A stretch of 52,992 bases of DNA from assembly GCA_012511955.1 (NCBI GenBank), contig JAAZFC010000100.1, forward strand, positions 1-52,992. The letters are read 5' to 3'. This document shows, in pieces, positions 27,298-35,829 of this stretch (position 1 is the stretch's first letter; each line of letters starts with the position of its first letter). The notes below the pieces were generated by a model. The model made no database searches. It had not been told where the DNA came from and saw nothing but the letters and a program-made list of their open reading frames with translations. Source of the DNA: Fibrobacter sp. (GTDB lineage Bacteria; Fibrobacterota; Fibrobacteria; Fibrobacterales; Fibrobacteraceae). Position numbers and translations under genes: made by a program.

Positions 27298-27403
27298 ATT
27301 TATGCCCCCAAGGAGTCCTTTTTTGATAGAATAATAAAGTGCTGTGGTGGTGTCATCTATATTTTCGGGGGTTGAGTAGGGTGGTGCAGCAAGCTTTCTA
27401 CAA

Positions 27404-27431
27404 ACTTACAACTTCTAACTTACTACTTCTC
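27404..27431. repeat. Period-7 tandem repeat (ACTTACA/ACTTCTA type, four units)
   Basis: ACTTACA, ACTTCTA, ACTTACT and ACTTCTC follow without gaps. The units differ from AATGGTT but have the same 7-base period and also lie in an accessory patch, directly before the structured-RNA candidate. Confidence 0.65.
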
Positions 27432-27432
27432 T

Positions 27433-27584
27433 GGACTATGCTTGGATGATTTTAATCAGCCCGCTAATGCTGGCTGATAGAAAGTCCGGAAGTCCGCCAT
27501 ACACAGGGTTACTTTTTCCCATGACCGTAGGTGCAAATTCAACCATTTTCCCAGGGTGTTGAACTCAAGTTCAACACCTTTTTT
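27433..27584 (+). ncRNA. Candidate structured RNA, with RNase P RNA-like 5' motifs
   Basis: No credible protein is encoded. GGACT (27433-27437) can pair with AGTCC (27483-27487), enclosing a hairpin ATCAGCC/GGCTGAT (27555-27578 is a separate terminator; this hairpin is 27455-27461 with 27472-27478). It is followed by GAAAGTCCGGA (27480-27490), GGGTTAC-TTTTT-CCC and GACCGTAGGTGCAAATTC. These follow the order of the 5' half of RNase P RNA (GGAAAGUCCGG, the GGGUAAC hairpin, AGUGCAACAGA). The 3' half (ACAGAACCCGGCUUA) is absent. It could be a broken rnpB copy or an unrelated structured RNA or riboswitch. A strong terminator supports transcription. Confidence 0.4.
27555..27584 (+). terminator. Strong intrinsic terminator of the candidate RNA
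   Basis: GGTGTTGAACT (27555-27565) and AGTTCAACACC (27568-27578) form an 11-bp stem, followed at once by TTTTTT. The two-base loop would open to about six bases in practice. Confidence 0.85.
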
Positions 27585-27720
27585 AAAACAACAGTAGGTT
27601 TTTATAAAAGCTTTGTTATATTGCAAAGCATACCCTACCCATCAACACAAAAGCGGCTTTTCGTAAGAATGGCCGCTTTTTATTTATCTGCTTGTTTTTA
27701 TCTTAATCTGAAATTTAGAG

Positions 27721-27753
27721 AAATAAAAAAAGCCAAGACATTAATCTTGGCTT
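27721..27753 (-). terminator. Terminator of tRNA-Gly
   Basis: Read on the minus strand, AAGCCAAGA, a six-base loop and TCTTGGCTT are followed by a T-rich run (complement of the A-run at 27721-27729). It starts six bases after the tRNA 3' end. Confidence 0.85.
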
Positions 27754-27758
27754 TAAAG

Positions 27759-27830
27759 AGCGGCGAATCGGGATCGAACCGACAACCATTAGCTTGGAAG
27801 GCTAAAGCTCTACCATTGAGCTACCGCCGC
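27759..27830 (-). tRNA. tRNA-Gly (anticodon TCC)
   Basis: The minus-strand sequence begins GCGGCGGTAGCTCAATGGTA and folds into a full cloverleaf. The acceptor GCGGCGG pairs with TCGCCGC, the anticodon loop CTTCCAA gives TCC, and the T-arm is TCGGTTCGATCCCGA. The discriminator base is U, as usual for tRNA-Gly. CCA is not encoded. Confidence 0.95.
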
Positions 27831-27839
27831 ATGAATGCA

Positions 27840-27868
27840 TATTTAGTAAAAGTTTTTGGTTTTGTTAA
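27840..27868 (-). promoter_or_regulatory. Putative promoter of tRNA-Gly
   Basis: On the minus strand TTAACA (27868-27863) is followed after exactly 17 bases by TAAATA (27845-27840), about ten bases before the tRNA. The tRNA-Ser gene has the same layout (TTGAAA-N17-TAAATT), which strengthens both. Confidence 0.45.
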
Positions 27869-27877
27869 GGCTATTAC

Positions 27878-28642
27878 TTAAGATTTCCACACATCCCACA
27901 CTAATCTTCCTGCCATAAACAAGGCATCTAATTGTATGGCGCGCTTAATAATTTTTTCTCCTTTGTTTATTTGGAAGTTTCCGCCTATATATCCCCCCGC
28001 AATTCCCCCTGCTGCTTGCACTAAAGCGGCCTCCCATACCACAAAACCCGATTTAATAAAAATCAATGTACTAGTAAATATAAAAAGCACCGAAACTATG
28101 GCTTTTAAGGCGTTGACTCGCAATAAATCGAAGCCGGTAAACTTGGTTAATGAATAAATCAAGAAAAAGCCCACTCCCACTTGGATTAATCCACCATAGA
28201 AGCCCACAAAAAAGAAAGCCAAGCTCATTAGCCACACCTTAGGTTTAGGACGATTTTCATCTTTATCATTTAACTTGGGAGTAGGTAAATTACTAGCCAC
28301 CACCACAAACAGCAAAGCTGCAGCCAAAAGTATTCTAAACACTAAATCCGACAGGCCTATGGCTAAATACGCCCCTAAAACTGCTCCTAAAACCACGGGT
28401 AAAAAAAGTTTACTTATCACCCCTCGTTCAAAAAACCCCGCCGAACGCAATGACAGCGCAGAGGCTAAGTTTCCTGCCAAAATAGCAAACCTATTGGTTC
28501 CATTGGCCAATAAAGGGGGAATCCCCAGATGTATTAAGATAGGCAAGCTGATGGTGGAGCCTCCCCCCGCCAAACTATTTAAAAAACTGGCTAAAAATCC
28601 TATTACAAACAGTATTGGAATATGCCAAAGCTCTAATTCCAT
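27878..28642 (-). CDS. TSUP-family (TauE/SafE) membrane transporter
   Basis: A 254-residue integral membrane protein with about eight hydrophobic segments in two related halves. The N-terminal 'GFLASFLNSLAGGGSTISLPILIHLGIPPLLANGTN' is the signature of the sulfite exporter TauE/SafE family, and the second half repeats it ('FFVGFYGGLIQVGVGFFLIY'). Members move sulfur-containing or small organic anions across the inner membrane; the substrate here is unknown. It lies 22 bases downstream of the PBP gene and may be read through from it. Confidence 0.85.
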   Translation of the reverse strand: MELELWHIPILFVIGFLASFLNSLAGGGSTISLPILIHLGIPPLLANGTNRFAILAGNLASALSLRSAGFFERGVISKLFLPVVLGAVLGAYLAIGLSDLVFRILLAAALLFVVVASNLPTPKLNDKDENRPKPKVWLMSLAFFFVGFYGGLIQVGVGFFLIYSLTKFTGFDLLRVNALKAIVSVLFIFTSTLIFIKSGFVVWEAALVQAAGGIAGGYIGGNFQINKGEKIIKRAIQLDALFMAGRLVWDVWKS

Positions 28643-28664
28643 TAAATTTCCTTAAATATGTGCT

Positions 28665-31600
28665 TTACCACTGCATTTCTGCTTCGGGTTCTCCCCATTC
28701 AGGCAAGGGTTCGTCATCCCAGTATTCTTCAGCATCGAAACCCCAGGAGTCCTCTGCTTCGGGCGGCGCAGAACTTACAATTTTATCTTGGTTGTAAATT
28801 ATAGCAAAGTCTAACCAAGGCATGGTGCTCACATTGCCACTACTATCCGTGGGTTTTAAGCCATCACTGGCATCGACCACCATTTCCCCTGCCAAGCCTG
28901 GTATATATAAGGGTAACTTTCCTTGCTCAAGTTTTTCTGAGGGCCAATATGGGTGTAAATCTGCATCTCCGCGCTGTTTAAGGTAGCTTTGCGCAAAATT
29001 TATCCACGGTGGCAAAGCCCCAGATGATCCTGCCACGCGAATGTTTTTGTTGCGCATGGCGCGGTTATCATCATAGCCCACATAAGTTCCCAGATTAACT
29101 CCAGAACTAAAGCGGTAATCTTGAGCTATGCTATCCCAAGTGGGTAAAGCCCCCACAAAAGCCACATTGCGATAATCGTTGGTGGTTCCTGTTTTTCCCA
29201 CGGCGGGAAAGCTGATATTGCCTTTTTCCGGGTGTTTTAGCGCTATGGTGTTTAAAGCCCGCCTTCCAGTCCCGGATTCTATAACTTTACGCAAAATCAC
29301 CGCCATTTGCACCGCCACAGAATCTTCTAAAACCCGCCTTTCTTGCACTTCATTACTGAAAATCACCGCTCCATGGCGATCGCGTATTTCTTGAATCCAA
29401 CAGGGTTCACCCCAATAGCCATCGCTACAACGAGTTTGGTAGCCGCTGAGTAAACTTTGGTAAGCCACTACCATTTCTGACATGGTTATAGCGTTAGTTC
29501 CCAAAGGCATAGAAGGCACACTTTGCAAATATTGGTGAATGCCTATTTCCTGGCAAAAGCGTTTAAACTCTGCTAAAGCCAAAGAACGGCGAAATTCTGG
29601 CCAAAAATATAAGGTGGAATCTTCGGACAAATAATTTTTACCGGGCATGGGCATTTCCACCCGAGCAGCCAAGCTCATAAAATCTAATAAGGTCATAGAT
29701 TGAGAAATCTGCACTAAATCTGCAGGGGGCAAATCCTCTCCCCTGGCTTCCATAGCAAAACGGTCTTGCATTAGTGAATATAAACGCATAAAATTGAAGT
29801 TTAAGCGCTGGCGTTGTTCCTTAGATATGCCCCGGGCTTTTTTAAGTTCTCGAGTTGCTGAAAATCCATAGCTCATGTTTTGCAAATCCCAGGCTTTATC
29901 TTCGCGTCCCAACATCAGCCATTCTTGTCTTATGGCAAGCTTCGCTCTTTCAAACTCAATTTCCGTGCGGGCATTGTCATTTAAAACTATTCCCAAAGAA
30001 TCCCGCAAGCGCACTCTCCAAGTTTCAGTAGATTCGTTGTCTCTTTGCAAATATCCATTGCGCTCGGCTACTTCCATAAATTCCTCTAAACTCAATTTGT
30101 CTAATAAGTGCATCATCAGCCAAACTGTGGCAATATTTTCTGAGCGAGTTCCCGCCCAAGCAATACTTACCTTGTCGCCTTTATTGCTGTGATCGGGTCT
30201 AGGCTTGTAAATTTGATTTTGATATTCAAAAATATCCCAGCTATTGTCAATTTCGTCGGTATAACGCCAACCTAACTGAAAAGCTAAGGCATAAAGCAAA
30301 GGTTTCCATGAAGAACCAAATTGGCGCACCGCTTTATTGGCTCTATCGTAGCCAGTATTATGGAATCCTCCCACGGAAGCTAGCACTTTTCCCTGTTCTA
30401 AGGCAAATAAAGCTCCCTGGGTTTGGGGTTCGGACTCTATGCGACAGAGAACTTTGCCTTGATGTTTTGCGGTATCCAAAACTTTTACTAATAATACTGA
30501 GCCTTTGGTTAAATTGGTCCCTAAGGTTTGCTTTACGGTACTGCGTACTCGGCGAGCAAAAGTGTCTAACTCCGCTTGATTAACCACGCCTTTAATTTGA
30601 CCAAAATCCAGGTGTATTTCCCCAATGGAATTTGCTGTTTGCACTACGGAATCGACTTTTCCCAACAAATATTCCCCCGAACGCACCCGATGCACTCTAT
30701 TGGCGTACATGTTTTCGGGAATCACAAAGCCTCCCAGGAGCATTTGCAGGTCAGAAAGGGCGTTTTGCATGGCTTGGGTGGCACTGCTTTGGGCTTCTTT
30801 ATCTAAGGTGCTGGTGATAGTTAGCTGGGATTTTTGCCAAGCATCTATGCCCAGAGAATCAAACAAATTTTGATAAAAAGGCCCGCTGAGTTTTTCGGCA
30901 ATGCGCTCCATGGGACTAATCATGGAATATCTGAATTGTCCCATGCGGAATCTTAAAGGTTCCGATGTGGCGGTAGCATATTCATCTTTATTTATATAAT
31001 CTTCGCTTAACATGCGATTTAACACATAAGTCATGCGATTTTTAGCCCTTTCCATGGCTAATTCACGATTTTTGACCGTTCTTTGAATAAAAGGGTCGTA
31101 GCGAGAAGGGCCTTTCACCGATCCAGCGCTAAAAGCGCATTCTGCCAAGCTGAGGTCTTCGGGGTCTTTACTGAAAAAATACCAAGCGGCAATGGAAAGT
31201 CCTCGCCCAGTTCCTGACACATAAAATTGGTTCAAATAAAACTCTAAAATTTCTTCTTTACTGAAAAAATGTTCCAAACGCAAAGCGTAAAGCAACTCCT
31301 TCCATTTTTCATCGTAACTGCGGCTTTCGCGCCCAAAAATGTTTTTCGCAGTTTGCTGGGTGATTGTGCTTCCCCCTTGCACCACTCTGCCCGCTTTTAA
31401 GTTGGCGATCATAGCCCTTGTAAAGCCGCGCCAATCAAAGCCGCGGTGCTTTAAAAACCGCGCATCTTCGGCGGCCACTAGGGCATTTACCAAGTTTTGA
31501 GGCATATCCTGGTAATTGACATAAACTCGATGATTGGCATCGAAAAAAGCTCCCATGACATTTTGCTGATCCCGGTAATAAACCCTGGTTTCTCCAGTCA

Positions 31601-31760
31601 AAATGCTTTCAATATTTGCCCTAGTCATCTCGGCGGAAGGGTCTTTTTGGGGCAATATGTTAAAAACCCAAAACCATATCAAAAATCCCAGTAAAAAAAG
31701 CAAAAGGAACAACCACAACAATTTGCGGGCTATTTTTTTTAGCCAAGAATCTTTTTTCAT
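28665..31760 (-). CDS. Class A penicillin-binding protein (PBP1A-type)
   Basis: Bifunctional peptidoglycan synthase on the outer face of the inner membrane. A membrane anchor (about 13-35) is followed by a GT51 glycosyltransferase with catalytic Glu98 in VAAEDARF, GGSTITQQ (129-136) and the second conserved block near 'EKWKELLYALRLEHFFSKEEILEFYLNQ'. The transpeptidase has Ser483-x-x-Lys486, Ser540-x-Asn542 and Lys856-Thr-Gly. The distance between the first and third motifs (about 370 residues) is larger than in E. coli PBP1a (about 250), with the extra, helical and charged, at roughly 555-750. The C-terminal tail is acidic. At 1031 residues it is a large member. Confidence 0.9.
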   Translation of the reverse strand: MKKDSWLKKIARKLLWLFLLLFLLGFLIWFWVFNILPQKDPSAEMTRANIESILTGETRVYYRDQQNVMGAFFDANHRVYVNYQDMPQNLVNALVAAEDARFLKHRGFDWRGFTRAMIANLKAGRVVQGGSTITQQTAKNIFGRESRSYDEKWKELLYALRLEHFFSKEEILEFYLNQFYVSGTGRGLSIAAWYFFSKDPEDLSLAECAFSAGSVKGPSRYDPFIQRTVKNRELAMERAKNRMTYVLNRMLSEDYINKDEYATATSEPLRFRMGQFRYSMISPMERIAEKLSGPFYQNLFDSLGIDAWQKSQLTITSTLDKEAQSSATQAMQNALSDLQMLLGGFVIPENMYANRVHRVRSGEYLLGKVDSVVQTANSIGEIHLDFGQIKGVVNQAELDTFARRVRSTVKQTLGTNLTKGSVLLVKVLDTAKHQGKVLCRIESEPQTQGALFALEQGKVLASVGGFHNTGYDRANKAVRQFGSSWKPLLYALAFQLGWRYTDEIDNSWDIFEYQNQIYKPRPDHSNKGDKVSIAWAGTRSENIATVWLMMHLLDKLSLEEFMEVAERNGYLQRDNESTETWRVRLRDSLGIVLNDNARTEIEFERAKLAIRQEWLMLGREDKAWDLQNMSYGFSATRELKKARGISKEQRQRLNFNFMRLYSLMQDRFAMEARGEDLPPADLVQISQSMTLLDFMSLAARVEMPMPGKNYLSEDSTLYFWPEFRRSLALAEFKRFCQEIGIHQYLQSVPSMPLGTNAITMSEMVVAYQSLLSGYQTRCSDGYWGEPCWIQEIRDRHGAVIFSNEVQERRVLEDSVAVQMAVILRKVIESGTGRRALNTIALKHPEKGNISFPAVGKTGTTNDYRNVAFVGALPTWDSIAQDYRFSSGVNLGTYVGYDDNRAMRNKNIRVAGSSGALPPWINFAQSYLKQRGDADLHPYWPSEKLEQGKLPLYIPGLAGEMVVDASDGLKPTDSSGNVSTMPWLDFAIIYNQDKIVSSAPPEAEDSWGFDAEEYWDDEPLPEWGEPEAEMQW

Positions 31761-31832
31761 GGCTAAAAATTAGAAATAATCCCCAAAATATGACCTTAAT
31801 TTCATAAGAATGCATAAACTATGGTGAAACAT

Positions 31833-31861
31833 TTGAAATTTCAAATTTATTTTTGTAAATT
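31833..31861 (+). promoter_or_regulatory. Putative promoter of tRNA-Ser
   Basis: TTGAAA (31833-31838), a 17-base spacer and TAAATT (31856-31861) lie 13 bases before the tRNA start. This matches the layout upstream of tRNA-Gly. Confidence 0.5.
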
Positions 31862-31874
31862 GATGTTTCCTTAT

Positions 31875-31961
31875 GGGAAGGTGGCCGAGCGGTCGAAGGC
31901 GCGCCCCTGCTAAGGGCGTATGGGCTGAAATCCATCGAGGGTTCAAATCCCTCCCTTCCCG
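31875..31961 (+). tRNA. tRNA-Ser (anticodon GCT)
   Basis: An 87-base class II tRNA. The acceptor GGGAAGG pairs with CCTTCCC, the discriminator is G, and the anticodon loop CTGCTAA gives GCT. There is a long variable arm (TATGGGCTGAAATCCATC) and a T-arm GGGTTCAAATCCC. CCA is not encoded. Confidence 0.96.
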
Positions 31962-31965
31962 TAAC

Positions 31966-32005
31966 AAAGGCGTTTTGTTTTTTGCAAAGCGCCTTTTCTT
32001 TTTTT
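31966..32005 (+). terminator. Terminator after tRNA-Ser
   Basis: AAAGGCGTTTTG and CAAAGCGCCTTT pair with one mismatch around a T-rich loop, followed by TCTTTTTTT. It also lies in the leader of gltX (start 32017), which therefore needs its own promoter or read-through. Confidence 0.75.
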
Positions 32006-32016
32006 AAATTAGAAGT

Positions 32017-33486
32017 ATGAATACTTCAAAAAACCCCATTCGAGTTCGTTTTGCCCCTTCTCCCACTGGTTATTTGCATGTGGGAGGTGCCCGTACAGCC
32101 CTTTATAACTACCTTTTTGCCAAAGCCAATGGCGGCACTTTTTATTTGCGCGTGGAAGATACCGACCGTAAACGCTTTAATGAAGATGCCCTGCGCGATC
32201 TGTTCCGAGATTTACGCTGGTTAGGCCTAGATTGGGACGAAGGTGCTGAACAAGGTGGAGAACTCGGCCCTTATTATCAATCTGAACGCTTAAATATATA
32301 TGCCGAAGAAGTGAAGCGTTTATTAGAAGACGACAAAGCTTATCACTGTTTTTGCTCCGAAGAAAGGTTAGCTGAAGTGCGCGCCGCCCAAGAAAAATCA
32401 GGGCAAGCAGTAACAGGATATGATCGTCATTGCCGAAACATTAGCTTATCTGAAGCCCAACAGCGCTTGGAAAACGGTGAAAAATCCGTGGTGCGCTTAA
32501 AAGTACCTTTAGACGGTACTACAGTTTTCCACGATCAAATCCGCGGTGAAATAGTCTATCAAAACACAGTGTTAGACGATTTAGTTATTCTAAAAAGAGA
32601 TAAATTCCCCACCTACCATTTGGCTAGCGTAGTAGATGATTATTATATGCAGACCAGCCATGTGATGCGGGGCGATGAGTGGATTAGCTCTACTCCCAAG
32701 CATGTTTTACTTTACGATGCTTTGGGGTGGGAAGCGCCTATTTTTTGCCATTTACCGGTGATTTTAGCGGCGGGAGGCGGCAAACTTTCTAAGCGACACG
32801 GGGCTGCTAGTGTGGGTGATTTCCGGGATTTGGGTTATTTGCCCGAAACTTTGGTGAACTTCTTGGCGCTTTTGGGGTGGAATCCCGGCGATGAAAGAGA
32901 AGTTATGTCCAAAGAAGAGCTTATAGAATGCTTTAGCATTGACCGTATTAGCCCCACTTCGGCGGCATTTGATGAGAAAAAGCTGTTATGGATGAATGGG
33001 CAACATATACGTTTGAGCGATGACTCTCTGCTTTTGGAAAAGCTCAAAGAAGATTTGCCTGAAATTGTACCCGAAGAAAGCCTAGAAGGGGTTTCTAATG
33101 CAAAATTACTACATATAGTGCAAGTTCTTAAAAGCCGCATCAACTTTTTAAATGATTTAGCGCCCATGGCGGCGTACTTTTTTGTAGCTCCCCAAGAATA
33201 CGACGAAAAAGCTGCAAAAAGAGCTTTTAGAGAAGGTTCCCTCGAAGTTTCTGAACTTATAATTAATGCTTTAGAAGAATTAGACAGTTTTGAAACTGAA
33301 GTTGTAGAAGGTGCCTTTAAAAAGGTATGCGAAACTCACAATCGCAAATTGGGGCAATTGGTGCATCCCATACGCGTAGCAGTTTCTGGAACTGGTGTGG
33401 GTCCTGGTTTATTTGAATTACTATCCTTAGTGGGGCAAAAAGAAGTCATAGCGCGCATAAAAAAAGCTCAGCCTTTAATGCAATAA
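32017..33486 (+). CDS. gltX: Glutamyl-tRNA synthetase
   Basis: Class I synthetase charging tRNA-Glu, possibly also tRNA-Gln where Gln is made by amidation. The 489-residue protein starts with RVRFAPSPTGYLHVGGAR, containing the HIGH-like motif, and carries 'FYLRVEDTDRKR' and the KMSKS-type motif GGKLSKRHG near residue 255. The C-terminal helical domain is the anticodon-binding part. Only three bases separate it from the zinc-ribbon/BON gene, so the two form an operon. Confidence 0.96.
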   Translation: MNTSKNPIRVRFAPSPTGYLHVGGARTALYNYLFAKANGGTFYLRVEDTDRKRFNEDALRDLFRDLRWLGLDWDEGAEQGGELGPYYQSERLNIYAEEVKRLLEDDKAYHCFCSEERLAEVRAAQEKSGQAVTGYDRHCRNISLSEAQQRLENGEKSVVRLKVPLDGTTVFHDQIRGEIVYQNTVLDDLVILKRDKFPTYHLASVVDDYYMQTSHVMRGDEWISSTPKHVLLYDALGWEAPIFCHLPVILAAGGGKLSKRHGAASVGDFRDLGYLPETLVNFLALLGWNPGDEREVMSKEELIECFSIDRISPTSAAFDEKKLLWMNGQHIRLSDDSLLLEKLKEDLPEIVPEESLEGVSNAKLLHIVQVLKSRINFLNDLAPMAAYFFVAPQEYDEKAAKRAFREGSLEVSELIINALEELDSFETEVVEGAFKKVCETHNRKLGQLVHPIRVAVSGTGVGPGLFELLSLVGQKEVIARIKKAQPLMQ

Positions 33487-33489
33487 GCC

Positions 33490-34767
33490 ATGCTTAAACA
33501 CTTCATATTTAACCTTAATAGTTCCCATGTTTTTTGCGGACAATGTAAAATTATTTGTGAACATCATTTAAAATCTCGCATTAGAATTTATGCGGGTACT
33601 ACAGCTCCTAAGGGAGAACCTATATTAGCAATTTGCACAAAATGCAAATTTAAACAAATTTATTTTTCCCAAGAATTTACTCGTTTCTCCCCTCCTCATA
33701 GCCCCAATTCCATTTTCAAAATTGTGGGTTTTAGCAGGTTAAAAGTCAATGATTGGGTTTATATGCCTGGAGATTCTTTTGTGGGAACAATTAAAAGCCG
33801 TTTTCGCTTAAAAGACAAAGAGGTTTATAATATCATTCGCGAAGATGGCAGTGAAACATCTTATTCAACACCAGTCATAACAGATTACGCCCCCCATGCA
33901 AATTTATTTTTCCGACTTTTGCCAGCATACACTTATGGCACGCGCATTGGCGATCCTATTTTTCATATTCATAGAAATACTTTTGGCAAAGCTGTGGGTC
34001 TGATTTATGGGAAAAACGACAGGTTAGCTGTGCAACTTGCCGATAATAGCATCATTCTTTTAGAGCTCCCCCCCGCCATGCAGATAGCTCCTAACAAGAC
34101 CTTAATTGAAGAAGCTCAACATGCTTTAAAGACCCAATTAGCTGACGAAGCGGATGGTATTGCTCTAAGCGCTAACTTAGGTGTTTTGGTTGCCCAAGGA
34201 ACATGCAAATATCTTAGTTCTATTAGTAAATTAAAAAATATTCTAGCTCAAATCCCAGGCGTTCGCGGCGTAATGGATAACATTGTAGTTCAACCTCCTG
34301 AAAGATACAGCGATGAAATTATAACTAATCAAATAAAGAAGCTAATATGGTCGTATCAAAATTCGGTTTTTAATGTGAAACTAAAGTGTGAAAATGGAAA
34401 TGTGGAAATAAACGCTTTATGCCGAAACGAAACCACCAGAAGGGAACTGCCTGACATCTTAGAAAAAACTCCTGGGCTTATTACTTTAAGCGTTAACTTG
34501 CGCATCAAAAGCGAAGATGAATTTGAACAACGCAACAAAGCTTTGAAAATGGCTCAAAATTTACGCAAAAACCCAGCCCTGCAAGGCACGCAAATACGCA
34601 TTGCTTACTTAGATAACACAGCCACACTAGAGGGTTTAGTAACCTCAGCTTCGCAAAAACAAGCTGCAACACTGGCAGCTATATGGTCGAATAAAAATCT
34701 AAAAATCATCAATAATATTTCAGTAATAGACCATATTCAAGGAAATGCTTATATAAAAGTCGCCTAA
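33490..34767 (+). CDS. Zinc-ribbon protein with BON-like repeats, function unknown
   Basis: Residues 16-52 hold two Cys pairs (Cys16-x-x-Cys19 and Cys49-x-x-Cys52), a likely zinc ribbon. A middle beta-rich region (about 65-190) contains 'MPGDSFVGTIKSRFRLKDKEVYNII'. The C-terminal half carries about three BON-like units (roughly 195-268, 275-345 and 350-420), most clearly 'LGVLVAQGTCKYLSSISKLKNILAQIPGVRGVMDNIVV'. No signal peptide is present, so a cytoplasmic location is likely, whereas most BON proteins are periplasmic. It follows gltX by 3 bases and precedes a WYL regulator. I know no named family with this architecture. Confidence 0.65.
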   Translation: MLKHFIFNLNSSHVFCGQCKIICEHHLKSRIRIYAGTTAPKGEPILAICTKCKFKQIYFSQEFTRFSPPHSPNSIFKIVGFSRLKVNDWVYMPGDSFVGTIKSRFRLKDKEVYNIIREDGSETSYSTPVITDYAPHANLFFRLLPAYTYGTRIGDPIFHIHRNTFGKAVGLIYGKNDRLAVQLADNSIILLELPPAMQIAPNKTLIEEAQHALKTQLADEADGIALSANLGVLVAQGTCKYLSSISKLKNILAQIPGVRGVMDNIVVQPPERYSDEIITNQIKKLIWSYQNSVFNVKLKCENGNVEINALCRNETTRRELPDILEKTPGLITLSVNLRIKSEDEFEQRNKALKMAQNLRKNPALQGTQIRIAYLDNTATLEGLVTSASQKQAATLAAIWSNKNLKIINNISVIDHIQGNAYIKVA

Positions 34768-34826
34768 ACACTTGCTTTGTAGTTTTTACAATATATCTTG
34801 TTAGAAACAATATTTTAGGACTTTTA

Positions 34827-35825
34827 GTGAATAACATATCGGTTAAAAACAAAGAAAAGCCTTTCCAAAAACTTTTACGGCTAGAGACGCTATTAAAATC
34901 TGGACAAAAGTTCAGCATCAAAGAAATTGCCAAAGCTCTTAAAATAGACGAAAGATCTGTGTTCCGATATTTGCAAAGATTAGAAGTAAATGGCATAAGC
35001 ATTAGCAGCAGAATTAGAAAACAAAGAATAAAAGAATATTGGATTTCTTTACAAGACACAACTGTAAATCCCAAATTGCTAGAAGCCATCAAGGAAATGG
35101 ACACAGATTTAACTAAAAATGGGCTACGGAAATACCACAACTTATTAACTCAAATCCAAAACACTTTAAACGATAACCAACATAAAGAGGATATGGTTAG
35201 CAACTTAGTGCAAAGAGATTTTTACTTCGATAGCGGTCCTTTGGCGCATCATATAGGCAAAGACAACTTTTTACATAAAACCATTGATAAAATTTTAGGA
35301 GCCATACAACACAATTCAGTTTTAAAAATCACTTATACTGAACATAGCCAAAAAAGGAAACTCTCAACTTTTATTTTCCATCCTTATAGGGTTTTCTTGC
35401 GGGTAGGAAAGCTTTATTTAGTGGGTTATAAAGAAAAAGATAATAGCATTATTAATCTTATTATTCCTCGTATCAAAAAAATTGTGTTTACCAACGAAAG
35501 TTTTGAAGAAACCCCTTTTAACCTAGATTCTTATTTTAAATATTGCTTTGGCCAATGGGTCCCCAGAAATTCTCAAAAACCTGAAAAAATTCTTTTAGAG
35601 CTAAACGAAGACTGGGTCTTAAAATTATTTGCCGAAAGCAACTTTTATCCCAAAGCAAAGATGAAAAGAGGACAAAATCCTCCTCAAGTGGAGTTACAAT
35701 TATATATAACTCCCGATTTTATTTCATGGCTGGTAGGAATATTGCCCGCCATTAAAGTTTTAGAACCGCTTAGTCTAAAGCAACAATTAAAAGACCATTG
35801 TCAAAGAGCATTAAATTATTTATAG
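34827..35825 (+). CDS. WYL-domain transcriptional regulator (HTH + WYL)
   Basis: The GTG at 34827 has AGGA upstream. Residues about 15-75 form a helix-turn-helix of the HTH_11/DeoR-like kind ('RLETLLKSGQKFSIKEIAKALKIDERSVFRYLQRLEVNGI'). The WYL domain follows at roughly 150-235 ('LKITYTEHSQKRKLSTFIFHPYRVFLRVGKLYLVGYKEKD'), with a WCX-like C-terminus. Such proteins often control DNA-repair or defence genes after binding nucleic acid or nucleotides. Here the neighbours are gltX and the BON protein, so the target is unclear. At 332 residues it is full length. Confidence 0.82.
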   Translation: MNNISVKNKEKPFQKLLRLETLLKSGQKFSIKEIAKALKIDERSVFRYLQRLEVNGISISSRIRKQRIKEYWISLQDTTVNPKLLEAIKEMDTDLTKNGLRKYHNLLTQIQNTLNDNQHKEDMVSNLVQRDFYFDSGPLAHHIGKDNFLHKTIDKILGAIQHNSVLKITYTEHSQKRKLSTFIFHPYRVFLRVGKLYLVGYKEKDNSIINLIIPRIKKIVFTNESFEETPFNLDSYFKYCFGQWVPRNSQKPEKILLELNEDWVLKLFAESNFYPKAKMKRGQNPPQVELQLYITPDFISWLVGILPAIKVLEPLSLKQQLKDHCQRALNYL

Positions 35826-35829
35826 CTTT

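Noticed and set aside
27433-27584. Complete RNase P RNA gene
   Set aside because: The conserved 3' strand (ACAGAACCCGGCUUA type) and the specificity domain are missing; the region is far too short.
27531-27881. 116-codon plus-strand frame
   Set aside because: It runs through the terminator of the candidate RNA, the tRNA-Gly terminator and the tRNA itself, and shows no protein-like pattern.
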